The translations under genes and the position numbers were made by a program. This document shows, in pieces, positions 54,924-62,755 of a DNA stretch of 64,000 nucleotides (its first letter is position 1; each line of letters starts with the position of its first letter). The stretch lies in assembly GCA_027459665.1 (NCBI GenBank), contig DAIDHN010000008.1, positions 21,185 through 85,184 of the forward strand, given 5' to 3'. The notes below the pieces were generated by a model. It was not told the DNA's origin. It ran no database searches and worked only from the letters and a program-made list of their open reading frames with translations. The stretch is from Chthonomonadaceae bacterium (lineage in GTDB: Bacteria > Armatimonadota > Chthonomonadetes > Chthonomonadales > Chthonomonadaceae).

Positions 54924-55241
54924 ATGCCGGTGTATGAATACCGCTGCGAACGCTGCGGGCGCATGTTTAGAAAGTTGATAAATGCTTCTGCCGAAGCGCC
55001 TCCCTGCCCCCACTGCGCTTCAGAGCAGGTAGCCCGCCTTATCAGCAGGTTTGCAAAAGTGCGCAGCGAGGAAGCAGCGCTGGAAGGGCTTGCCGACCGC
55101 ATGGAAGGTTTGGATGAAAGCGACCCCCAGGCAATGCGCCAGATGATGCGCGAGATGAGCAGTGAGATGGGAGAAGAACTGGATGAAGACGAACTGGAGG
55201 AACTGGCTGAAACCGACCCGGCGGATGCAGACCCTGAATAA
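54924..55241 (+). CDS. FmdB-type zinc-ribbon protein
   Basis: The 105-residue protein has the FmdB start MPVYEYRCERCGRMF and four Cys at 8, 11, 28 and 31 for one zinc. A long acidic C-terminal tail follows (EEALEGL, then EELDEDELEELAETDPADADPE), typical of this family. FmdB proteins are putative regulators or chaperones of unknown detail. ATG 54924 follows GAGGAGTAAC. It ends at a strong bidirectional terminator. Confidence 0.88.
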   Translation: MPVYEYRCERCGRMFRKLINASAEAPPCPHCASEQVARLISRFAKVRSEEAALEGLADRMEGLDESDPQAMRQMMREMSSEMGEELDEDELEELAETDPADADPE

Positions 55242-55244
55242 AAA

Positions 55245-55274
55245 CAGACGGGGCGCAAAATTGCGCCCCGTCTG
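55245..55274. terminator. Bidirectional intrinsic terminator
   Basis: A perfect GC-rich stem of 12-14 bp (55245-55258 with 55261-55274) lies between the converging fmdB gene and the small gene at 55281. On the minus strand it is followed by TTTTTATTC; on the plus strand an A run precedes it. Confidence 0.85.
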
Positions 55275-55280
55275 CATTTG

Positions 55281-55499
55281 CTACTCTGTTTCTTCCAGCA
55301 AATGGCTGCGTTTCAGATACCTGTAAATGGCAATACGTTCTTCGGCAGGAAACTCGCGCACTTTCGTGCATACCTGCAGTTTGTGCTTGCGGCACCATGT
55401 TACAAATTGCTCACTGGTCAGGTACAGCAGCCATTGCGGTACCTCGCTATTGTGTTGCGAGGCGTTTTCGCGTTCGTAGCGAAAAGCTGCCTGCGCCAT
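55281..55499 (-). CDS. Small conserved-looking protein, unknown function
   Basis: The 72-residue protein has no signal peptide or known domain. It is rich in aromatic and charged residues (WLLYLTSEQFVTWCRKHKLQ, then EERIAIYRYLKRSH) and looks fully helical. It has a good ribosome-binding site (AAAGGAAAA) and its own terminator, so it is probably real. It may be cytosolic. No neighbour suggests its role. Confidence 0.6.
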   Translation of the reverse strand: MAQAAFRYERENASQHNSEVPQWLLYLTSEQFVTWCRKHKLQVCTKVREFPAEERIAIYRYLKRSHLLEETE

Positions 55500-55593
55500 A
55501 TTTTTCCTTTACTTTCTGCACTGCAAATGAGAGAACCGGGGCGGGGCAGTGCGCGCCCGCTCCCGGTTCCTGGGCGTTTGCCTCAGAACGAGG

Positions 55594-57120
55594 CTAGTTC
55601 ACCAGATGTATGCGCATCAGCAGGGTTTCCATTCCACTGCCGCCTGTTACGGTCTTCATCAGTCTGCGCACAATTACGGTTACACTGCTGTTTTTGGGCA
55701 GTGCGCTTACTGCATCTGCAAGCTGCTGGGCGCTGTTGATCGGTTTGCCATTCACCGATACCACCACATCTCCCGGCGCCATGCCTGCATCTGCTGCAGG
55801 GCTGCCCGGATACACCTCAGAAATCACTGCGCCTTTCTGCACAGAGTTGGGCAGGTTGAACTGTCTCTGTGTGTTGGCATCCAGGTCTTTGATATCTACT
55901 CCCAGCCGGCCCTTGGTGTGCTGCGCTGCAGGAGGAACTGCCCCCTGCGAGGCGTTGTCGGGCATGTCGCCAAGCGTTACGGTAAGGTTTACGCTGGCGC
56001 CGCTGCGCTGCACCACAACAGGCACGGTCTGGCCTGGTTTGGCACGGGCGATGAGGTTGCGAAAGTCGGGTTCGCTCAATACGGGTTTGTTGTCGAAGCT
56101 GGTAACCACATCCTGCACCTGCATGCCTGCTTTTGCGGCGGGGCTGTCATCCATCACCCCTTCAATCAGCGCGCCGCTGGTCACTCCATAGCGCTTCTGG
56201 TCGGCATAGGTAATGGGTGCAGGCACTACGCCCAGGTATCCACGCACTACCTTTCCGTTTTCTATCAGCTGGTTTGCAATGTATTTGGCGGTGTTTGCCG
56301 GTATGGCAAAACCAATGCCTACATTGCCGCCGCTAGGCGATTCTATTGCAACATCCACTCCTACCACACGCCCGTAAATATCTACCAGCGGTCCGCCTGA
56401 GTTGCCGGGATTGATGCTGGCATCGGTTTGCAATACATCGGGATAGAGCCTCTGCCCTACGGTTATTTCCCGGTTGAGTGAAGAGATAACGCCCACTGTC
56501 ATGGTGTTTTTCAGGTCGAAGGGGCTGCCGAAAGCAATGGCCCACTGCCCTACCTTTGTATCGTGGCTGTTGGCAAACTGCACTACTGGCAGGTTGGTGG
56601 CATTTATCTTCACAATAGCCAGATCATCCAGTTTATCACGGTACACTGTGCCCGGAAATTTTTCGCCATTCTGCAGGGTAACAGTTACTTTTGTTGCATT
56701 GGCAACTACATGGTCGTTGGTGAGAATGTACCCATCTGATCGCACAATCATGCCAGACCCGCTGGCAACATTGTACTGCTGAAACTGCGGTGCGCCCTGC
56801 TGTGGAATTACGCCTCCCTGGCCGGGCAGCGGCATATTGGGAATGGGCAGGTTGAACTGAAATGGCAGGCCGTTGATTGCTCCCGGCTTCACAGGCTCCT
56901 GACTGGTAATGGATACCACCGACGGCCCAAGCGCGCGTGACACGTTTTCAAAATCATTTTGCAAACCAACCGACTGTATGGAAGGCTGTACCGGCGGCGC
57001 AGGCTGTTCCTGCCGCGCGCTGCTGCGAGTACCTATCAGCTCCAGGGCGGTTATTCCAAGCGCCAGGGAAAGAGCAGGCAGCGCCAGCAATCCCCACTGT
57101 TTTCTGTTTATATGCAGCAT
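55594..57120 (-). CDS. HtrA/DegP-type serine protease with two PDZ domains
   Basis: This 508-residue protein has an N-terminal membrane anchor (about 9-30), a Gln/Pro-rich linker and a trypsin-like protease domain. The catalytic residues are His137 (TNDHVV), Asp166 (DDLAIVK) and Ser241 (GNSGGP). Two PDZ domains follow (about 300-380 and 410-495; GYLGVVPAPI and GRLGVDIKDL). It would degrade or refold misfolded envelope proteins. The ATG at 57120 follows AGGAGCAG. Two PDZ domains fit DegP/DegQ rather than DegS. Confidence 0.93.
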   Translation of the reverse strand: MLHINRKQWGLLALPALSLALGITALELIGTRSSARQEQPAPPVQPSIQSVGLQNDFENVSRALGPSVVSITSQEPVKPGAINGLPFQFNLPIPNMPLPGQGGVIPQQGAPQFQQYNVASGSGMIVRSDGYILTNDHVVANATKVTVTLQNGEKFPGTVYRDKLDDLAIVKINATNLPVVQFANSHDTKVGQWAIAFGSPFDLKNTMTVGVISSLNREITVGQRLYPDVLQTDASINPGNSGGPLVDIYGRVVGVDVAIESPSGGNVGIGFAIPANTAKYIANQLIENGKVVRGYLGVVPAPITYADQKRYGVTSGALIEGVMDDSPAAKAGMQVQDVVTSFDNKPVLSEPDFRNLIARAKPGQTVPVVVQRSGASVNLTVTLGDMPDNASQGAVPPAAQHTKGRLGVDIKDLDANTQRQFNLPNSVQKGAVISEVYPGSPAADAGMAPGDVVVSVNGKPINSAQQLADAVSALPKNSSVTVIVRRLMKTVTGGSGMETLLMRIHLVN

Positions 57121-57255
57121 AGTTTTCTGCTCCTGAGTGGTATTTTGTTTCCTTTGCACCTGCCTGCAGATGCTGGACAGAACAAAGGGTTTATTTTATA
57201 TGGTATGGACGAGGGAATGCTGCAATTGTTACATATACTGCCTAACACAAAGCAG

Positions 57256-57310
57256 CAAGATTCAGCACTGCCCCTCTATTTTCTCAATACGTGAGCAGCG
57301 CTGAATCTTG
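57256..57310 (-). terminator. Long hairpin after the phosphoesterase gene
   Basis: Arms 57256-57266 and 57300-57310 pair perfectly over 11 bases, and a G-T pair lets the stem extend to about 16. It lies 47 bases past the minus-strand stop at 57357. It has no long T run, so it may be a 3'-end stabiliser or a weak terminator. Confidence 0.45.
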
Positions 57311-57356
57311 TTTCCAAAAACTGCACTACAGTGCAGATAGCGTTGAAACCTCGGTT

Positions 57357-60065
57357 CTACCGTTTTACCGGTCTGCTGCCAGGGTGAGCAGCAACCCATG
57401 CAACCACAGCAGGGTTATCCATTTGTACATTGGCCTGGTTCATTTTATAATCTGGTTCACCCGGCAGCAGGGCGTTTTCGGGGTTGAATATGCGCGGGTC
57501 TACTGCCGTATGAGTGTAGGGGGCAAAGTCTGGCGTTGTGGTGAAGCAGTCGGAAAAGTCGTTGCACAGGGCATCGGTCATGGAAAGAGGAGGCAGGCCA
57601 AAGATTTCATAGAGCGTGCGGTGCATGCTTACAATGGTGGTATGAACATGGCTGACGTAGCCTCTTTTTGCCCAGGGAGAAATCACCAGCATAACGCTTC
57701 TCTGTGCGTCTACATGGTCTGGCTCGCCGCCGCTGTCATCTTCTGTAACAAAGATGGCCATCTGCTTCCATTCGGGGGTATGGCTGAGAAACTGCACAAT
57801 TCTCCCCAGCGCCAGGTCGTCATCTGCCATCCACGAGGCCACATAGGGGTAGCCGCGCTTTGGGTTTGGCCTTGTGCCGTGGTCGTTGCACAGGTCTACG
57901 CAGAGAAAGTGGGGCATTGGTTTGCCTTTGCTCAGGTAGTTGCGTGTAATGTCCTGCTCAAACCATTTCGCCCTGTACTGGTCGGGTATGTTCATGTTGA
58001 AGAGCGGGAAGGTGAAGCAGGTGTTTTGGTAGAGTGGTTCTGTCATGGGTATGTTCACGGTTTCTCGTGCGCCGGTTGGCGATTCCTTGTCGTCTTCTTC
58101 CACTCCTGCAAACTCGAATCCCTCTCCATAGTTTCTGAACGAGATGTGGTTGTGCGCCAGATGATTCCACATGGTGCCGTTTTCAGGAAAGTCTTCCGGT
58201 GCTGCCCCTGCATTGGCTCCAAAGGGAACCAGCCTTCCCGGAGAACTGTTTACCGGCTTCCACTGCCATCCCAGTGTGTAGAGCATCTGGCACCAGTCGT
58301 TGGGCTTTACATCTACCAGCCAGCGGTGTCCCACTCCGCTCATTTCGGGTTCCATGTAGAAGTTGTCGCTTACTGTGAACTGGCGCGCCAGTGCATTGTG
58401 ATTGGTCATTACTGCCACATTGTGCAGGGTAGGTTCGCCGGGAGCGGAAATGGTTTGGTGCAGGCCCCACCGCAGCAGGCTTGAGTCTGAACGTGCACCG
58501 GGTATGCGATCGAAAATCGTGTCGTAAGTATGGTTTTCTTTCAGTATGAACACTACATACTTGATGCAGGGCGATGTTTTGCCCGCAATATCTGGAATGA
58601 CAGGGCTGGTCATGTCTGCGCGGTCTGCGCTTCTGTTTACTATGCCGTTGTATGCCAGCACGCGCCTGGTAAGCTTTCGCAGCTGCAGTGAGGCAGGAAC
58701 GGGCAGTGTGGTGAATACGCCCTTCATGCCAAGAAACGGACTGACGGGAATGTTGGAGCCTGCATTGGGGCCGTTGCCAAACCCCCGGAAGCAAATTACG
58801 CCCAGGCGGCTGCCTGATGGGTTGATGCAAACACGGTAAGGGTACCACGCAGTGGGGATGTTGCCCAGCATTTTGCCTGTTCGCGTACTCATCACCCCAA
58901 TGGCATTGATGCCGATTTCTGCGATGTAGAGGCGTTTGCCGCCGGGTGAAAGCGTCATGCCGGCAGGTTCTACGCCGCGCAGGTGCTTTACCAGGGGCGA
59001 GGGCTGCAGCTGCGTGCGGTGCAGCAGGCGTCCGCTCACAGTGCTGTACTGCTCAATCAGGTCGTCGTTGTTGTCTGAAACAAACAGGGTATTGTTTTGA
59101 ACCAGCAGGTAGTTGGGAGCGCTGCCACCAATGGCCGGCCCCTGTGCAGTGGCCGCACCTACGGGCACCCCTGTTTTGATTTGCTGCACTACCTGCATAT
59201 TCTGCGGGCTGCGTATGTCTATTCCCCATACCGAGTAGGTGGGCGCTGCATTGGGGTCATTGAGCCCGGGGATGCGTCTGCCCTCAAAATCTACGCCTGT
59301 GCGCGCCTGTTCAGAGGGTACTCCGTAGGGAGGGCGTGTAATGCCCCGCTGCGGGTAGCCCTTGGGGGCAGGAGGCACAAGGTGGTAGCGAAACATGCCA
59401 ATGTTTGCCACATACAGGTGTGAACCTGCCAGGGCGAGGGCATAGGGGTAGTAGCCTGTATGCACGCTTCCCTGCAGTGCGCCGGTAGCGGCATTGAGTG
59501 AAACCACCCTGAAGTTTGCAATGTCTGTGCAGTAAAGCATGCTTCCATCGGGGCTGAGGCGCACATTGTGGGTTACGCTGTTTTGGTAGGTTTTGCCCTG
59601 TACGCTGCCGTTGATAGAGAAGAATGCTTTTTCGGTGCGTGTGGCCACGTCGTACACCAAAATGCCGCCGTTGTCTCCGCCGGCCCAATAGAGTGTTTTG
59701 CCATCGGGAGAAAACACCGCAGAGCCGGCCACGCCGGGGCGTGTTGGAATAACGCGTTTTACTGTTGGCTGTTTGCTTTGCCAGTTGTATACAAACTGCC
59801 CTGTACTGCCTGATGCAATGAAGGCAGTGCTGTTATCTGGGCTGACAACCAGGCCGTGCGGCCACTGGTCTACTGGAATGGAATGGCCAAAGGGATGCAG
59901 CAGCCTGCCATTGCAGAGGATGGTGGTTCCCTGGGGGTTGAAGGTGGCATACGACTGTACCGAAGGTGCATGAAGATAGGGCGGCTGCTCTGCACGCGGA
60001 GCGCCCTGCACAACAAGCAGCAGCGGCACGCAGAAGAGAAAACGTTTGCCATAGTGGTGGTACAT
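57357..60065 (-). CDS. Secreted YVTN beta-propeller / phosphoesterase
   Basis: The 902-residue protein has a signal peptide (FLFCVPLLLVVQGAPRA). An N-terminal YVTN/WD40-like beta-propeller follows (about 30-450; for example VVSPDNSTAFIASGS, VFSPDGKTLYWAGG). The C-terminal domain is an alkaline-phosphatase-superfamily phosphoesterase (about 515-870; VVFILKENHTYDTIFDRIPG, VTEDDSGGEPDHVDAQRSVMLVISPWAKRG), as in phospholipase C/acid phosphatase-like proteins. It may release phosphate or cleave phospholipid-type substrates outside the cell. The ATG at 60065 has an ideal AGGAGG site; the upstream open frame is not coding. Confidence 0.9.
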   Translation of the reverse strand: MYHHYGKRFLFCVPLLLVVQGAPRAEQPPYLHAPSVQSYATFNPQGTTILCNGRLLHPFGHSIPVDQWPHGLVVSPDNSTAFIASGSTGQFVYNWQSKQPTVKRVIPTRPGVAGSAVFSPDGKTLYWAGGDNGGILVYDVATRTEKAFFSINGSVQGKTYQNSVTHNVRLSPDGSMLYCTDIANFRVVSLNAATGALQGSVHTGYYPYALALAGSHLYVANIGMFRYHLVPPAPKGYPQRGITRPPYGVPSEQARTGVDFEGRRIPGLNDPNAAPTYSVWGIDIRSPQNMQVVQQIKTGVPVGAATAQGPAIGGSAPNYLLVQNNTLFVSDNNDDLIEQYSTVSGRLLHRTQLQPSPLVKHLRGVEPAGMTLSPGGKRLYIAEIGINAIGVMSTRTGKMLGNIPTAWYPYRVCINPSGSRLGVICFRGFGNGPNAGSNIPVSPFLGMKGVFTTLPVPASLQLRKLTRRVLAYNGIVNRSADRADMTSPVIPDIAGKTSPCIKYVVFILKENHTYDTIFDRIPGARSDSSLLRWGLHQTISAPGEPTLHNVAVMTNHNALARQFTVSDNFYMEPEMSGVGHRWLVDVKPNDWCQMLYTLGWQWKPVNSSPGRLVPFGANAGAAPEDFPENGTMWNHLAHNHISFRNYGEGFEFAGVEEDDKESPTGARETVNIPMTEPLYQNTCFTFPLFNMNIPDQYRAKWFEQDITRNYLSKGKPMPHFLCVDLCNDHGTRPNPKRGYPYVASWMADDDLALGRIVQFLSHTPEWKQMAIFVTEDDSGGEPDHVDAQRSVMLVISPWAKRGYVSHVHTTIVSMHRTLYEIFGLPPLSMTDALCNDFSDCFTTTPDFAPYTHTAVDPRIFNPENALLPGEPDYKMNQANVQMDNPAVVAWVAAHPGSRPVKR

Positions 60066-60311
60066 AACAAAAACCTCCTGCATTTGCTGGTTAGATGCTG
60101 TACAGTTCTCTGTTGTGCCCTGAGAACTCCTGCCCCGCAGCATTAAATTTTCGTTAAGGTTTTGCTGCTGCTGCCATAGGGGGCTGATTTTTCTGTATTG
60201 AGGGCATTTTGCTGTGCTGACGGCTTTTCTTGCTATTATCTCAGGCATTGCTGGTTTTGTTTTCTGCAGATGTAATTAAGTGTGTAGGCATTGATTTATT
60301 TTTGCAGGCGC

Positions 60312-60340
60312 TTGACATTTGCATGGATCGATTGTACAAT
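60312..60340 (+). promoter_or_regulatory. Sigma-70-type promoter of the lacI-like gene
   Basis: A perfect -35 TTGACA (60312-60317) and -10 TACAAT (60335-60340) are 17 bases apart. The ~245 bases between this and the phosphoesterase start (60065) hold no gene and presumably its minus-strand promoter. Confidence 0.75.
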
Positions 60341-60352
60341 ATGCTATGTTTG

Positions 60353-60367
60353 AGAAACTAAGTTTCT
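60353..60367 (+). promoter_or_regulatory. Candidate LacI-family operator
   Basis: AGAAACT-A-AGTTTCT is a perfect dyad beginning 12 bases after the -10 box and about 15 bases before the lacI GTG start, where a bound repressor would block its own promoter. Confidence 0.6.
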
Positions 60368-60382
60368 TAAAAGGCGCACAAG

Positions 60383-61396
60383 GTGGCACACAGTAAAACA
60401 ACAATACGTGATGTGGCGAAAAAAGCGGGAGTATCTGTCTCTACAGTCTCTAAAGCATTCAATAACAGAGAACGTATTGCACCTGCTACCCGCCAGAGAA
60501 TACTGCAAATTGCAACAGAACTGCATTTTGCCCCCAACGCGCTTATACGCTCGCTGCAGCGCGGGCACACCAACACTGCAGGAGTGTACATTTGGGAAAT
60601 TCACGAGCAGCCATCACATGATATTGTGCTGCCGCTGATGAAAGGTTTGCAAGAGGGCCTCGCGGCAGCAAAACTGGATGCTCTGTTCTTTTCAAGAATG
60701 GAAAGCCGCGGCGCCGACCGCATGGCGACAGTGGTGCTGGATGGGAGGATAGATGCCCTGATTACCGGTCCGCACGATATTAGCGACCAGGGGCTGCAGG
60801 CAATTGCGCATGCAGAAATGCCTGTGGTGATGCTGTACAGACGCAATGGCCCCCCTGAAATGGGATGGGTAGATGTGGACAACCAGGCAGGAATCGCTGC
60901 ACTTATGCACCACCTGCACTCTCTGGGGCATACGCGCATTGCGTTTTATGCACCCTACTATACCTGCAATTACCAGGAGCGCGCAGAAGCGTGGCGCAGC
61001 GCCAGCCTGCACCATGATCCTGACCTTTGCTTTTACAACCCGCAGGCCGGTCTTGCAGATATTGAGCAGGTATGCGAGCGCATGATGTCTCTCCCCAAGC
61101 CTCCCACTGCGCTGGTAGCCGGAGATGATGCGATTGCTTTTCGCGTGATTGAAGTGATGCAAAACAGGGGGCTTCGTGTGCCAGATCAGCTTTCTGTGAC
61201 CGGTTTTGATGATGTAGCAGCTGCACAGGTATCGCCCGGTCTCACTACAATCCGCCAGCCCGCCATAGAGGCGGGCAGACTGGCGGCACAGTTTTTGAAG
61301 GGTCTGCTGCAGGGATGCCCGGCTGAAACCTGTCAGGCCCTTCTCCCAGTTTCTCTGGTGGTGCGAGGCTCTACCTCGCGCTGTACTACCCGCTGA
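60383..61396 (+). CDS. LacI-family transcriptional regulator
   Basis: The 337-residue protein has the LacI HTH at its N-terminus (TIRDVAKKAGVSVSTVSKAFNNRERIAPATRQRI) and a periplasmic-binding-protein-like effector domain (about 60-330). The C-terminal signature VTGFDDVAAAQVSPGLTTIRQP is present. Sugar or nucleoside effectors are usual for the family. Start is GTG 60383. It is followed after 51 bases by a prepilin-type protein. This lacI/H-X9-DG pairing recurs in Armatimonadota and related phyla (recalled, not computed). A promoter and palindrome upstream indicate self-repression. Confidence 0.93.
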   Translation: MAHSKTTIRDVAKKAGVSVSTVSKAFNNRERIAPATRQRILQIATELHFAPNALIRSLQRGHTNTAGVYIWEIHEQPSHDIVLPLMKGLQEGLAAAKLDALFFSRMESRGADRMATVVLDGRIDALITGPHDISDQGLQAIAHAEMPVVMLYRRNGPPEMGWVDVDNQAGIAALMHHLHSLGHTRIAFYAPYYTCNYQERAEAWRSASLHHDPDLCFYNPQAGLADIEQVCERMMSLPKPPTALVAGDDAIAFRVIEVMQNRGLRVPDQLSVTGFDDVAAAQVSPGLTTIRQPAIEAGRLAAQFLKGLLQGCPAETCQALLPVSLVVRGSTSRCTTR

Positions 61397-61447
61397 CAAT
61401 GCGGTTACTGCGCTGCCCAGGCAGCCGAAATATGGAAGGAGCACACT

Positions 61448-62329
61448 ATGAAATCCGGTTCACGCCCATCAGCCAGTTCAGCTTTTACGCTAATAGAATT
61501 ACTGGTTGTTATTGCCATCATTGCCATTCTGGCGGCTATTCTTTTCCCTGTATTCGCACAGGCGCGCGAAAAAGCACGAGCCATTACCTGCATTTCCAAT
61601 ATGAAGGAGCTTGGGCTTGCCAACCTGATGTATGTACAGGACTACGACGAGGCATTTTGCAACGAAGGGGTGGCTGGCCCAACCAATGGGTGGGGATGGC
61701 AGATGACCTGGCTGTTTGAAGTGCAGCCCTATATCAAAAACTACCAGATATTTACCTGCCCCGATGACAGCCATTACACCCCTTCGTGGTCTGGCCCTGC
61801 ATTCAGCTACCCGGCAAACGGAAACTTTTGCTGGACAGGCAATGGCTGGGGACTGTGCGGAATTATCAACCCCGCCCGCACCTGGTGCAATGACTATGCC
61901 CTGGCGGTAAGCGATGCCTCTGTGAATTTCCCTGCAGAAACCATTCTCTTCTCCGAACGGCGCACAATGGGGCCAAATTCGTGGATGTATCAGCAGGACA
62001 GCGGCGGCATTCAGGGCGCATTCAGCCCCTGGGCTGCAGTGATTATTGGCGATGATGGAGTAGACCATGGCAATCAGCTGCCGGGGCAGCAGGGAGGAGC
62101 CGTGAACGGTGTCTTTCCAACCGGCGGGCAGGATGGCACATGGATGCCAGCCAACCCGCAGTCTACCGGTACGCTGGGTCTGCACAGCAACATGGCCAAT
62201 TTCGCCTTTGCCGACGGGCATGTAAAAGCAATGCCGCCCATACAAACGGTAAATGCAAACCCGGCCATTGGCAACACCTGCACTTCGCCCTTTCTGAAAA
62301 TGTGGGATAGGACCAGAACCACCGATTAG
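61448..62329 (+). CDS. H-X9-DG type prepilin-like secreted protein (DUF1559-like)
   Basis: The 293-residue protein starts with a type IV prepilin signal ([21 protein letters not shown]) after a basic leader, processed by prepilin peptidase. The conserved [12 protein letters not shown] and [19 protein letters not shown] follow. Near the C-terminus is the H-X9-DG motif (H, nine residues, DG; in [13 protein letters not shown]). This class is greatly expanded in Armatimonadota, Planctomycetes and Verrucomicrobia. It is likely surface-exposed or a pseudopilin. ATG 61448 follows AAGGAGC. Confidence 0.92.
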   Translation: MKSGSRPSASSAFTLIELLVVIAIIAILAAILFPVFAQAREKARAITCISNMKELGLANLMYVQDYDEAFCNEGVAGPTNGWGWQMTWLFEVQPYIKNYQIFTCPDDSHYTPSWSGPAFSYPANGNFCWTGNGWGLCGIINPARTWCNDYALAVSDASVNFPAETILFSERRTMGPNSWMYQQDSGGIQGAFSPWAAVIIGDDGVDHGNQLPGQQGGAVNGVFPTGGQDGTWMPANPQSTGTLGLHSNMANFAFADGHVKAMPPIQTVNANPAIGNTCTSPFLKMWDRTRTTD

Positions 62330-62343
62330 CAAGGAAATCGCAT

Positions 62344-62565
62344 ATGATCAAAAAAACATGTTTTATGCTGGCAGGGCTGACTCTTGCAGTACTGCTTCTG
62401 CCGGCAACCGGCTGCAGCAGGCAAAACACATCGGCTAGCAGCGGCAAGCAGGCATGGACGCGTAGCAAGCCGCCGCCGCAGTACCATGGGCCGGGACAGC
62501 CGAACGGCCCAATGAGCGGACCGGCTTCTGCACCCAAGCCCGCTGCTGCAGGCAGCGGCAACTAG
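62344..62565 (+). CDS. Small Pro-rich lipoprotein
   Basis: The 73-residue protein has a lipoprotein signal (MLAGLTLAVLLLPATGC, lipobox Cys at about 24). The mature part has about 50 residues rich in Pro, Gly, Ser and Ala (KPPPQYHGPGQPNGPMSGPA). It lies 14 bases after the prepilin gene and has an AAGGAAA site, so it is co-transcribed. It could be an accessory subunit for surface attachment. No family recognised. Confidence 0.75.
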   Translation: MIKKTCFMLAGLTLAVLLLPATGCSRQNTSASSGKQAWTRSKPPPQYHGPGQPNGPMSGPASAPKPAAAGSGN

Positions 62566-62579
62566 CAGATAATGCAGAC

Positions 62580-62617
62580 AGCCGGGCAGGTCACTCTGAT
62601 CTGCCCGGCTTTTTATT
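62580..62617 (+). terminator. Intrinsic terminator of the lacI operon
   Basis: Stem AGCCGGGCAG paired with CTGCCCGGCT (extendable by GTCA/TGAT with one G-T pair) is followed by TTTTTATT. It lies 15 bases after the lipoprotein stop. Confidence 0.88.
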
Positions 62618-62634
62618 ACTGCCCATGCCAGCGC

Positions 62635-62710
62635 ATACCACGGGGTTAAAACCCGCAGCGCGTGAGGCAGCCTTCCCCCCGGCCTTATACCACTGGGTTT
62701 CAGCCCTGGG
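62635..62710. repeat. Two diverged copies of a short hairpin repeat
   Basis: The units ATACCACGGGGTTAAAACCC (62635-) and ATACCACTGGGTTTCAGCCC (62687-) share the frame ATACCACnGGGTT...CCC and each can fold on itself. They resemble short interspersed repeats found between genes in many genomes; other copies would have to be searched for. Confidence 0.4.
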
Positions 62711-62755
62711 CAACAGGGGTGGCTGAACGACAGAACGGCAGGCTGGCGGCAGGGT

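Noticed and set aside
54539..55258. 239-residue minus-strand open frame overlapping fmdB
   Set aside because: Poly-Ser composition is the mirror of the acidic fmdB tail, and the remainder is a shadow of the FAD oxidase gene.
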